Positions 32,104 to 42,062 of a stretch of 64,000 nt of DNA are shown in pieces. This DNA is from Eutreptiella sp. 'Long Island Sound 2002' (lineage: Eukaryota; Euglenozoa; Euglenophyceae; Eutreptiales; Eutreptiaceae). Every line of letters begins with the position of its first letter. The first letter of the stretch is position 1. The notes beneath the pieces are model-generated. The model made no database searches. It was not told the origin of the DNA and was given only the letters and a program-made list of their open reading frames with translations. The stretch is taken from NCBI GenBank assembly GCA_964036045.1, contig OZ038401.1:33284397-33348396 (forward strand). Reading direction: 5' to 3'. The translations under genes and the position numbers were made by a program.

Positions 32104-34800
32104 CCTGAAGGGGAGACGGGCTGGTCTGAGAAAGCGGCACGCAAACCTTTTCTCTTCCACCCCCACGACAGCTCTTCGCCCTGTGTCACCGGATTTGGTG
32201 AGCAGCGCCCTACACACCTCACGGTCCGGGACTGATTCAATGTGAAGCCTGCCAGCGCTGGTGGGGGACGTGCGCCGCGGGCTTTCGGATGCAGTTGTGA
32301 GCACTGGGACCACCGTCCCACTCTCACCCACACAAAAACACAACTGCGTCCCCACACCCCCGTTGGCCTCGACCCACAAGCATCTCACCAAAGACCCGGC
32401 ATCGGTTGTGCCATATGGTAAGCAACAAGCATTTATGGAACCGCCACCCTTTGCTGGCTCCGCCGGAGTGTACGGACACCGCACCAATGCACTGCATATC
32501 ATCCTCTCTGGGATGGTGGGCGGGGGCGTACTGGACTCTTCCCCGTGCTGAAGAATGATCTGTCACGCTCCCCCCCCCCTCAGAGCTGCAAAACAGCGAC
32601 AAAAGGAGGTCAAACTGGCAGCCCCAAGTCAATTGTTATACCATAAACGTAAGTTTAATGGCGTGTGTACACCATCTCCTATGCCTGTGGACTAAAGGCT
32701 GAAATTTTGCCGGCATTTCAGTAGGGCCGGGATGCCCCGAAGTGTGAATTATCATGACTTGACCATTTCCTCGGAGATGGGGGCAGGTGGGTGGGCACCT
32801 GTTGAACGAAGATTTTCGTCCCAACCTGTGCACCTCAAACTGATCAGTGTGCGATGCCGACTGCTTTTGTGTCACGCTGCAGAACTCAGCACCCAAAGCC
32901 ACAAACGGATGCGGAGCGCTGGCGCAGAATCTGCCCCTCTGTCTTAGTTATGACCGTGACCCTGACTCCCCACAGACCCTAGATCCCCTCTTTCGTCCCA
33001 ACCTCAGCAGTTACCCTGAGTTGAGCGCTAGCCATCCGCACTGACTGCAACACAAGTGCTTCAGCCTCCGTTGGCACTGCGATGCTCAGCCGTGATTTGC
33101 TTTGTGAGGGGCACGTGTCTCTGTCCATGCGTGAATTTGGTGTGCATGGGGTCACTGATTTTGTGCCTCTTGTTAGACACCCCTGCAAATCTTACCACCT
33201 CCTCCGGGGGTTGGGGTCCGGGGGGAGGGGCGTTGGCCAATGCTGCATTTGGCACATGCTTTTGGTGATAAGTCATATTTAGGTATGGATCGTTGGATGA
33301 TGCCCCCAACAGGGCAGAGCAAAGATTCCTGGGGAGTATTTGCGGCAGTTTAAGATCAGATGTACCTTGCAAAGGAAGGGCACCATTGCAGGCACGCTGC
33401 TCTTCCCCTGCACACCGCTTACTGTATCAAGAGGGGCCGAAGAAGCAGGCATACCCGCATCCTCAGAAACGTGTGAGAGTCTGCCTCCCGTTTCCGTCGC
33501 TCCCCATGAGGCTGAGGCTCAGGCGGAGGCATTGTGTCATGCATGCCATTGCTGCCACTGGCGCTACCGTTGTTGCCATTGCCTTTGTCTGCCGTGCACT
33601 GCGAATGGTGCAATTTTGTGGAAGGGTGCGTGATTTATGAACAGTAGAGGTACGACACCGCACGGCGCCCTGTGCGATCCATGCGGGTACGCAATGTTCC
33701 GGGGCAGTCTGCCCCCATCCTCCCCATTCCCCACACGCCAGCAACAAAAAGACGGACGGTCGCTATTGAGTTGCTGCCAACAATGCACTGCACAACCCGG
33801 AGTAATGGTCAGCGCTTCGCAAAGTACAATGAAGTTTTGGGTCATGAGCGCCTTTCTCCTAGCCTCCCAGTTCTTGTATCCCGATGGCATTGGGCTGTTC
33901 CGTCCATCTACCCTCTTCGAGTGCTGCCTTTGGAAGCCGTTGTTCGGAGGTGATCGGGCACAGTTCTCCCCGTTCGGCCCGATTGGTCGTTGAGGATTTA
34001 CTGGGGCGCCGGCCGCACATCCGTTGCGTGGCCTGTCCCCGACCCCTGTGGTCTCGGCTGCTGCCAAACTGCCGTTTCGGTCGGACAGTCCCATGCGCAC
34101 AAAAGACTGGGCAGACTCATCGTGGACATGGCCGTCTTGTCGTTGGCCTTCGCCCACTGCGCGGCCCTGCCCGCGGCTTCGCCGGCACACGGCGAAGTTG
34201 AGCGCCCAGGCTTAGCGCACAACGGGTGTTCGGGGGCTGAGATTGGGTGGCAAACGCAAAAACAGAACATTTGGGAGCGGCAGGCCTCCGTTTGGGAGGG
34301 GGAACGGCACGAATTCCCGCAGCGGTCGGGCAAAGCCAATACGATGCCGTGCAAATCAGAGTTTTTGATTTGAGACGACTCGTCCACAGGGGCACAGAAC
34401 CGCGCTCTGCGGTTTCTTGGTTTTCCCACGACCGGTTTGGCCACTTTCTCCCGTTTTCGTTGTGGCTGTTTCTTGGGGCCCTGGTTTTCTCTGGTTGTTT
34501 CATTGCGCCCCCCCGTGGCTGTTCCGTCCATTGGCGAGTGACGGTGCTTTTGGCATTGGCAGCCGCGGGGGCCTGCGGCGGTGGTATTGACTTTCAACCC
34601 CCCCCCCCCCCCGGGCCATATGCGGCTGATGTGCGTGCGATCGGTGCGGCATGGCCCGCCGTTTCGCGGGCCTATCGAAAAGCAGTGTTTTTCTTGGAGG
34701 CCTGGGATTGACCTGCGTGCGTTTGGGAATTCAGCAGAGCCCCTGCACAGCCCCTTGATTCCGAGAGATTTCTCGAGTGCCATCTGGGGGGTGTTGCCTG
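32104..34800. other. No gene recognised
   Basis: Overlapping frames on both strands lack named domains. C runs lie near 32569-32580 and 34599-34612. A plus-strand frame around 33672-34220 has moderate codon bias but several interruptions, and I could not place it. Confidence 0.35.
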
Positions 34801-34842
34801 AACCGTGCGCGCACCGTGCGCGCACCGTGCGCACACCGTGCG
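34801..34842 (+). repeat. GC-rich 11-bp tandem repeat (ACCGTGCGCGC), locus 1
   Basis: Four tandem units of about 11 bp. The same unit recurs at 35541-35582 (four units) and 44650-44674 (two units). Both larger loci lie near the block agcccctgcacagcccc, so the repeat moves with flanking sequence. Confidence 0.7.
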
Positions 34843-34876
34843 TCCTTTTGCGTATTCTGTGTCCACCAGATCCACA

Positions 34877-35213
34877 ATGCCTGAATCTGAGCTGCCCTGG
34901 CTTGTCGCCGGACTGCCTGTGTACTACCACCGCTCCAACGGGGGATAGGGTGTCGGCCATTGTCATTGGCCCTTCTCCAAGAGGTGGGCGTCGCATCTCT
35001 ATTCGGTACGAATTGGGTGGTGAAGAGGTCTTGTACGAGCATTCACCCGAGGAGCGGTTGGAGTTTGCAATTGTGACTGCTGAGAGCCCCGATTCCCCCC
35101 AACCTGTGCACCATGAGGCGCCGATGGACGCTTTGCTGGAGCCCCAATTACCTGAAGTGGAAGCTGAAGCCCCTAGAACTGATGATCATGAGCCAGAATG
35201 CTGTGGCGGATGA
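34877..35213 (+). pseudogene. Broken transposon-type ORF, paralogue of 14940
   Basis: ATG at 34877 follows the acceptor-like ttctgtgtccaccag. The frame runs M-P-E-S-E-L-P-W-L then G-L-P-V-Y-Y-H. It shifts by one base at a run of five G (34940-34944) into G-D-R-V-S-A-I-V-I-G-P-S-P-R-G and R-Y-E-L-G-G-E-E-V, then continues through an acidic, Pro-rich tail to TGA at 35211-35213. The shift at a homopolymer could be a real mutation or a sequencing error. Without it the ORF would be intact at about 112 residues. The G-D-x-V-x-A-x-V plus P-S-x-x-G block resembles domains seen in mobile-element proteins. The family is not named. Confidence 0.45.
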
Positions 35214-35286
35214 AATTGAAATTCCCGTAACCCAACCAGTGTTGTCGCTTGTGTTGTCGCCTGTGCATGGTTTGTACGGAGGTGCG

Positions 35287-35480
35287 TGCAAGGTGCAGAA
35301 ATTGGGAGCCTGGAACCTGTGACAAGCATCAGATTAAAAAAAACAAATTCCCGGTACGCCAATAGGGGCTGCAGGGTGCACAACATAGGACCCTGGAACC
35401 TGTAACAAGCATCAGACTAAAAATTGAAGAATTCTGGTATGCCAGTATGGACTGCAAGGTGCAGAAATCAGGACTCTGGG
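35287..35480 (+). repeat. Tandem repeat, about 85-bp period, 2.3 copies
   Basis: Units contain tgcaaggtgcagaaa, gcctggaacctgtgacaagc and a poly-A-rich block, ending in a tacgccaata-like block. Copies start near 35287, 35371 and 35450. Confidence 0.7.
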
Positions 35481-35540
35481 TGTGTTTCTATGGGGGCCAT
35501 TCAACGGGGTACAAGTTGGGCAACCATCCCAAAAACATTG

Positions 35541-35582
35541 AACCGTGCGCGCACCGTGCACGCACCGTGCGCGCACCGTGCG
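35541..35582 (+). repeat. GC-rich 11-bp tandem repeat, locus 2
   Basis: Same ACCGTGCGCGC unit as at 34801, four copies, one with an A for G change. Confidence 0.7.
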
Positions 35583-36847
35583 ACAACGCCCCCCTGGTGA
35601 GAGGGCTTTGCAAGCTTTACCATGGTCTGAACAAAGCAAAAGCCCCTGCACAGCCCCAGCACAGTCCTTGCATCGTCCCTGCTGCCCTGAGATCACCGCC
35701 TTCGCGCCTCTCATTGGTCCGTGAAGCTTGTGACGGCCCGCTATTGTACCGGAGCTGTACCCCCGCCACATTGCCCCCCGCCACCCGGGATGTTTGGGGG
35801 GAATCCAAGCCGTTGGTGGTTTCAGGGAGCCAAGACCGTGGCTGTAATTGTACCACTGCCGATGCCGAGGTGCAGGCGCCAGTGCCAGGTCTGTGGCATG
35901 CAGCGCAGGCAGTGCCAGAGCCATCGTACAATGTAGCCACATGCAGCAGCAGCACACTTGGATGCCACGGGCGTAGCTTTCAGGGTGCTGACTTGGGCAC
36001 GCAGTGATGCGTAGCATGCACTGAACAACCTTTGCACAAGCTTCTCAATGCATCACCACATTTGGCGCCCCGCCCCCCCCCTCTTGCGAGACCAACGCCT
36101 TGTCAGAGCAACACGAGGTGTTTCCGCAATTTTTAGAACTGTTGAATTCGGTGCTTCCTTTTTCTGGTTTTGTATGTGAACGTCAAGTGATTCGGGTTTG
36201 CCACTCCCCCCCCCCCCCTTTCAGTACGCAACTTTGATGAACCTCCCGAGACATGGCTGTCTGGGCCTCGATGATGCCTTGCTGCTTGTGTCTTTTCGCG
36301 GTTTGCGCAAACGACGCCCTTGTCAGAGCAACAGGTGTTGTTTCCGTCGTTTTCAGTACCGTTCTTCGTGCAGGGAACGGGGGCGTTTGGTAGCGAAGGT
36401 GAAAGGTGAATCGTCAATGGTATCGGATGCACAGAGTTAAGTAGCCCATTTCCATTTGCGGTCAACTTAATGACCCGGATATGATTGCAGATCAACACTG
36501 CAGTCATGCAGAGCATTCCCTTTTTCCACATCGTAAGACAGACCCATTGTGCAAAGTCTGGATTGCACCCTCGTGCCGGAGATCGCATGGGCCTGGTAGG
36601 TCCGTTGAGGAACGAGGGTGATCTTTCTCTGTTTTGTCAAAGGTCTAAAGTGGCAGGTCTAAAATTAGCTGACGGTGGTTAGTGGGTACCTCGGGGCATG
36701 GGGCGCACTCGTGGGTTTTTTGCAAACCTTGCTCGCGCAGGACGAGGCGAGGTGCAGCCAGCCAAGGCAAGAGCTCCTAAACCGATGGTAAACCTCCGGT
36801 TCCAACCCCTGATCGGCAGGTGTTGATGGCCTGGCACACGATTCAGC
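35583..36847. other. No gene recognised
   Basis: At 36207-36224 a C run is followed directly by tttcag, a splice-acceptor-like arrangement. Two loosely similar blocks containing acgcccttgtcagagcaacaggtgtttccg are near 36090-36125 and 36310-36345. Confidence 0.35.
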
Positions 36848-36982
36848 GTGTCCAACCCGGAGTTTTGAACCCACAACCTCTTTGGGACCCTCTGCTCTCC
36901 CCCCGTCGCGTAGTTGTGCCCAGCCTCCCGGGACTTTGGAGGTAGGAGCCAGGCGATAGACCCACTCAACCAAGCGGACTGG
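36848..36982 (-). mobile_element. tRNA-derived SINE-like unit
   Basis: On the minus strand, gcttggttgagtgggtctat (near 36955-36975) resembles an A box and tgggttcaaaac (36862-36873) a B box. The interval is longer than in a tRNA. I therefore favour a tRNA-derived repeat or an intron-bearing relic over a functional tRNA. Confidence 0.4.
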
Positions 36983-37254
36983 GTAACACAGAGCGGTCAG
37001 CTGCCGGTCAGCTGCCGCTTCGTTGAGGTGCAAGACAGTCCAGGAGCTGTTTCTTTTCCCATTCAGGACAGCCCAGCACTCCAGCACTGTACAGAACCAA
37101 TGATGATTTGCAACCGGTCATACTCACAATCTTGTCCCCTCGTGGGGTATAGCTGAATTGCATTGCCTTCTTGCGACGTGGCTCTTTGAATAGGTACTCA
37201 GTGCTACTGCAAAACAACATCCAGGAACCACGTCCACTTCTCGCCCTGCTCTAC

Positions 37255-37255
<1 letters not shown>
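36983..37255. other. No gene recognised
   Basis: Ordinary sequence between the SINE-like unit and the GT microsatellite. Confidence 0.3.

Positions 37256-37328
<73 letters not shown>
37256..37328 (+). repeat. Long GT microsatellite
   Basis: About 36 uninterrupted GT repeats, the longest simple dinucleotide tract in the window. It is followed by shorter GC/GT alternations to about 37375, which are potential Z-DNA. Confidence 0.95.
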
Positions 37329-37329
<1 letters not shown>

Positions 37330-37644
37330 ACGCGCGCTTTGCGTCATCCGCGTGTGTGTGTGCGCGCGCGCGTCTGTCTGTGGTCATCCCTTCGCAGTTC
37401 CAACCAGAGGGCTTTACTCCAGCGTGGTATTCCAATGTCCATTTTTGACTGCCATCCCTGGCAGAGGGCACCAGCTAACTCCAGCTTACACACCCACACA
37501 ATTTGCAAAATATATAGGCACAACAGTGACTGAGTGTCGATCCCCTCGTCAGTCAGAGTCGAACAAGAAAAGGCATGTTCAATGTTCAACGGCAACGTTG
37601 TATGAGGCACAGGGCCACACACGTGCAAACAGAAGAAGAGCAAG

Positions 37645-37695
37645 AAGGTGTGTGTGTGTGTGTGCGTGCGCGCGCGCGCGTGTGTGTGTGTGTGC
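37645..37695 (+). repeat. GT/GC alternating tract
   Basis: (GT)n, (GC)n and (GT)n blocks of alternating purine-pyrimidine sequence. Confidence 0.85.
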
Positions 37696-38031
37696 AGAAG
37701 GCGCTGTTGTCAAAAGGCAATGGTTGGGGTGTGGTGCCCGCGGGACAGGGCAGTTGGGTGGGCCCTGAACTTAACTTTGACCTAAGCCTTAAACCTTGCG
37801 GCTGGGGCTGATTGTGGTGCAGGGCCCGTCCCTGTGCAGACCTGTTTGCCTCTGCATCATTGGTCTACTCCAGGCTTTCCTGGCCTCTCATGCACTGCCA
37901 ACAGGCTGTGAGCACTGGAAAAATTTTAATACAACATGGACTCAGTAATGAATGAATTTACTCTGCGAGGGGCTAGTGGGAATGCCTTGTCTAAATATTG
38001 CACGCCGTCAAGAGAGCATAATTTGTTGGAA

Positions 38032-38165
38032 TGAAAGACATCTAGGGCTGCTCTGTAGCTCTTAGGAGTTGTTCTCCAACCGCTCTTGTGCTCTTGTTTG
38101 TTATTGCGGTTCCCAACATGTGCGTGCGTGTGTTTGTGCGCACACGTGTGTGCAAGGTGTCATGA
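38032..38165 (+). repeat. Dispersed repeat carrying a GT-rich tail (copy 2)
   Basis: Counterpart of 757-886. It begins gaaagacatctaggg, shares the ctccaaccgctct block and ends in a GT-rich stretch. Confidence 0.5.
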
Positions 38166-38500
38166 ACCCAAATGCGGCCATGAGACGGGCGCTGAGTGTG
38201 GGTGTGTCTGTGAATTTGTGAGCATGCACACAGACGTGGTTGTTTACATTTATGTTTGATCATATCTTCAAGTTCGCATGACATCAGCGTTAGAATAGAT
38301 AGCCGGAGGCTTCTTGACAAAATCAGTGCAAGGAATGACCCTTCCCTCACAGCCCATTTGCTGGTGGTGGTCTTGGGCATGGCAGCCTACAGGCACATGC
38401 TAACCTAGCAACACCCGATTCTGCCTCTCTGTGAAGATACAGGGTAGGTGGAGGGCCCGGGGGGGTGGGGGGTGGGGGGCGACTCCGCGGGTCCTAGGAT

Positions 38501-38560
38501 CCCCCCCCCCCCCCCCCCGCCAAGGGGGCCTCCGGCCGACAGTTAGTTGCCAAAGGTGCC
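38501..38560 (+). repeat. C-tract plus GGGGGCCTCCGGC block (copy 1)
   Basis: An 18-C run is followed by gccaagggggcctccggc and gacagttagttg. The same arrangement (13 C, ggggg, cctccggc, aacagttagttg) occurs at 42023-42062, so the C run is part of a dispersed element. Confidence 0.6.
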
Positions 38561-38660
38561 GCCTTGAGGAGTCCAAGGGTGCCAAAGGCACCCAAAGGAA
38601 ATTTTGGTCCACTTCTTAAACCCAACCCTAACACCCACCCCAACCCTCAGCCTAATCCTA

Positions 38661-39224
38661 GGGGGAACGTTAGCGCGCCGGGCATCTTTTTGGACCCGTG
38701 CCCCTCTAGTGGCCTTTTAGGGGGCACACTCAGCGCAGTGCAGCTATTTGGGCGCCTGGCTGTCCTAGAGACCCACACTTTGAGATAATAGGAGCATCAT
38801 GGTGACCCCTAGCATAGGTTTTGACTTCTGATTTTGTCTCCTTTGTTGGGGACCCCCGAGAATGCAGGGGTGACGTAGCATTTCCGCCCTCTTTTGGGCC
38901 CCAACCTTCCGGTGTGTGTGTTGTGTTGCCAGAAGCGCTCCACCGTCGCAGTTTGTGATGAGTGTAAGGAGCACTATTGTAATGAATGTATTGACACCCA
39001 CACTTGTGGGACCAATGTTGTTTGTTCAGTACAATACAAATGACAGTTGGAGTGGTTGAATTCACAGCTATTGCTTTATTTTGCAACGTGCTTTGTCGGG
39101 AAGGTGTGCAGTGCAACGTGGTCTACTTGGGGGGCTTCTCCATGAAAGGGTAAATCTCGGGGTGAAGTCGGGATATTTAATAGAAAAGTAGCACGCCGGG
39201 CGCGCGCCGGGCAAACATTCCCCC
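38661..39224 (+). mobile_element. Harbinger-like TIR transposon, copy B (deletion derivative)
   Basis: The left end GGGGGAACGTT follows CTA at 38658-38660. The right end AACATTCCCC(C) is followed by CTA at 39224-39226 if the element is taken one C shorter. Only the 230-bp leader and the last 320 bp, with the zinc-finger ORF, remain. They are joined at about 38900, so the copy is internally deleted. TTAGGG-like telomeric motifs (ccctaaccct) occur on both sides, outside the element. Confidence 0.8.
38912..39043 (+). CDS. B-box-like zinc-finger ORF in copy B
   Basis: An open 44-codon stretch ending at TGA 39041-39043. It keeps the full Cys/His framework C-V-L-C-C, C-D-E-C, Y-C-N-E-C, H-T-C. It has no start codon of its own after the internal deletion. 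It matches copy C almost exactly, apart from Asn for Thr before the fifth cysteine pair. The conserved reading frame in a deletion derivative suggests recent mobilisation rather than selection. Confidence 0.55.
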   Translation: MCVLCCQKRSTVAVCDECKEHYCNECIDTHTCGTNVVCSVQYK

Positions 39225-39235
39225 TAACCCTACAC

Positions 39236-40374
39236 CTTCCCCTAACCCTAACCAGGATTGAATATTGGGACCGAGCTAGTGGGGGAAGGAACATCGTCGA
39301 GGAGACTTCAACGACAAATGAGGTACGCATTAGAAAGTGGATGAGAGCGGCTCAAAATGAGCTGTGTTCATCTGTTGGGGCACCACAATTGGACTAGGAT
39401 CATTTTTGGAAAACCATGGTTTTGACCCGTTTTTGAGCCATTTGTGGTCCCGAATTGGACCATTTTCAAGTCCTTTTCGGCCTTTAGAGGGGCCAAAATT
39501 GCTCAACATGTGCTCAAAATGGGCTCATTCCACTTTTTTGTGCACCCTCAAATAGTCCAAAAGTATCTTTGGAAAACCACATTTTTGATCCTTTTTTTTT
39601 TACTGATTTTGGTCCTAAAACAGCCCATTTTCAAGGCATCTTGTGACTGTGGAGTGGCTTGCAGTGGGCTCAAAATGGGCTCATTTCACTTGCTTGTGCA
39701 CCCCAAATGGTGTAGGATCATTTTTGGAAAACCACACTTTTGACCCATTTTTGACCCATCTTTGACCCATTTTTTGTTGCAAAACAACCAATTTTCAAGG
39801 CATTTTTTGACTTTGGAGGGGTCGAAATGGCTTGAAGTGGGCTCAAAATGGGCTCATTTCATTTGTTTAGGCACCCCAAATGGCCGAGGGTCATTTTTGG
39901 AAAACCCCATTTTTGACCCATTTTGGACCGATTTTTTGTCCCAAGAAAGCCCATTTTCAAGGCATTTCGGGATTTTAGGAGGGCCATAACGGGCCACAAC
40001 GAGCTCAAAACGCGCCAAAAACACTTGTTTTGGCATTCCATGTGGCCCGGGATCATTTTCGAAAAAAGTCGTTTTGTTTTGCACCCGGTGGACCTTGTTG
40101 ACCCATGTTGGCACGCACATCTTTGGGCTACCTCTTGGAGCTTGCCGCAGCCCAGTGGGCCTAGGTACGGGAGTCTAGACGTCGGTTAGGGCAATTTAGA
40201 GGGTTGGAAACCACGCAAAGTGGGTGGTTGCGGGTGGATTAGGTGCGCTTGAAATGGCGTTTTGAGCCACGTAGCCCAAGATATAGTCTGTATTTGGTTT
40301 GGGGTTGTCGGCGGCCAATGTGCACAAATTCTGGGGCTTTTGGGGTGGTTTGGGGGTGGTTCACGGACATATTG
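39236..40374 (+). repeat. Left arm of a 2.5-kb foldback
   Basis: This arm is repeated in inverse orientation at 40784-41752. It begins ctaaccaggattgaatattggg, next to copy B of the transposon. The arm contains five diverged tandem units of about 160 bp, each with gatcatttttggaaaacc, gacccatttt and cccattttcaaggcatt blocks (starts near 39408, 39573, 39729, 39901, 40061). It ends with a unique 300-bp segment. Confidence 0.85.
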
Positions 40375-40783
40375 TTTCATAACATATGGTTTTATAACCC
40401 TCTTTGGTGTCTAGGGTGGACCTATCGGGTTTGGCAAGCAAGCAAGCAGCAAGAAGCAAGCAAGCACGCGCGAAATAGGCAAAAATCACAGCTCCGTCGT
40501 GGTGCTTCGGATTCGTCCAAAATTTCGGTGGATGCTACCTATGGGTGTTAGGGACAACCACACAAAGTATGAGCCAAAAACTCAACGGTGGCGGTCGGGA
40601 GGGCGTCGCAAGTGCCGGAGCTCCATTTTAAAATCTGCAATTTAGGGCCAAAATCAGCCCTTTTTGCCCAAAACCGCCCTAGAACCTGCTAAAAACGGCC
40701 AAATGAAGGGAAACAGTGGCTACTCTAAACATGCAACTAGACTTCCCCGTGCGCAAGGTCCCCCTAGGGCCCTCTCATTCCAA
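40375..40783. other. Asymmetric centre of the foldback
   Basis: About 410 bp that is not inverted-repeated. It holds a gcaagcaagcaagcagcaag simple repeat. No ORF of note. Confidence 0.7.
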
Positions 40784-41752
40784 AATATGTCCATGAACCG
40801 CAAAAGGTCCCCAAAAGCCCCAGAATTTGTGCACATTGGCCGCCGACAACCCCAAACCAAATACACACTATATCTTGGGCTACGTGGCTCAAAACGCCAT
40901 TTCAAGCGCACCTAATCCACCCGCAACCACCCACTTTGGGTGGTTTCCACCCCTCTAAATTGCCCTAACTGACGCCTAGACTCCCGTACCTAGGCCCAGT
41001 GGGCTGCGGCAAGCTCGAAGAGGTAGCCCAAAGATGTGCGTGCCAACATGGGTCAACAAGGTCCACCGGGTGCAAAACAAAACGACTTTTTTCAAAAGTG
41101 ATGCTGGACCACATGGAATGCCAAAACAAGTGTTTTTGGCGCGTTTTGAGCTCGTGGTAGCCCGCTTTGCCTCTCCTAAAATCCCAAAATGCCTTGAAAA
41201 TGCGTTGTTTTGCGACCAAAAATGGGTCAAAAATAAGTTCAAAATGTGTTTTTCCAGAAATCATCCTAGGCCATTTGGGGTGCCTAAACAAATGAAATGA
41301 GCCCATTTTGAGCCCACTGCAAGCCATTTTGGCCACTCCAAAGTCACAAAATGCCTTGAAAATGGGTTGTTGTGCGACAAAAAATGGGTCAAAAAAGGAT
41401 CAAAAATGTGGTTTTCCAAAGATACTTTTGGACTATTTGAGGGTGCACAAAAAAGTGGAATGAGCCCATTTTGAGCACATGTTGAGCAATTTTAGCCCCT
41501 CTCAAGGCCGAAAGGGGCTTGAAAATGGTCCAATTCGGGACCACAAATGGCTCAAAAACGGGTCAAAACCATGGTTTTCCAAAAATGATCCTAGTCCAAT
41601 TGTGGTGCCCAAACGGATGAACACAGCTCATTTTGAGCCCCATTAGAGCCGCTCTCATCCAGTTTCCAGTGCGTACCTCATTTGTCGTTGAAGTCTCCTA
41701 GACGATGTTCCTTCCCCAACCAGCCCCAATATTCAATCCTGGTTTAGGGTGA
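40784..41752 (-). repeat. Right arm of the foldback
   Basis: Reverse complement of the left arm, but about 170 bp shorter. It has four rather than five of the 160-bp units (near 41090, 41250, 41410, 41570). It ends with the reverse complement of the left start. Transcribed, the two arms would form a long imperfect double-stranded RNA. Confidence 0.85.
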
Positions 41753-41872
41753 TAGTACGGTTAAAGGGAGGGCAAGGGGAGGTAAGGGGAGCCTGTGATT
41801 GCCCAACGCTCTGCGTTGGGGGCATGCCCCCCCCCCCCTGCAACTCCAAATTGACACAATGAACTGAGAGTT

Positions 41873-41938
41873 GTGACTATGACCACATACCTGTGTCACG
41901 GGGTCGTATGCGAGTCCTGTATCCGTTGCTCCTGGCCC
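41873..41938 (+). repeat. Dispersed 65-bp repeat (partner at 52608-52672)
   Basis: Both copies hold tatgacca, gtg-cacggggncgtatgcgag and a ccgttgcctcntgg-like block in the same order and orientation. Confidence 0.55.
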
Positions 41939-42022
41939 CACTCCAAATTGCCCCTCCTGGACCCCCCCAACCGACCCTCCTGGACCCCCCCTTCCCAAGC
42001 CCCACCCAGAACACCCAGCCAA

Positions 42023-42062
42023 CCCCCCCCCCCCCGGGGGCCTCCGGCAAACAGTTAGTTGT
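42023..42062 (+). repeat. C-tract plus GGGGGCCTCCGGC block (copy 2)
   Basis: Counterpart of 38501-38560. Confidence 0.55.

Noticed and set aside
37171-37811. Cys/Val-rich small proteins over GT tracts
   Set aside because: They are direct translations of (GT)n microsatellites.
38630-39260. Telomere or interstitial telomeric array
   Set aside because: Only a few scattered ccctaa motifs occur on either side of transposon copy B, too few and too irregular for a telomeric array.
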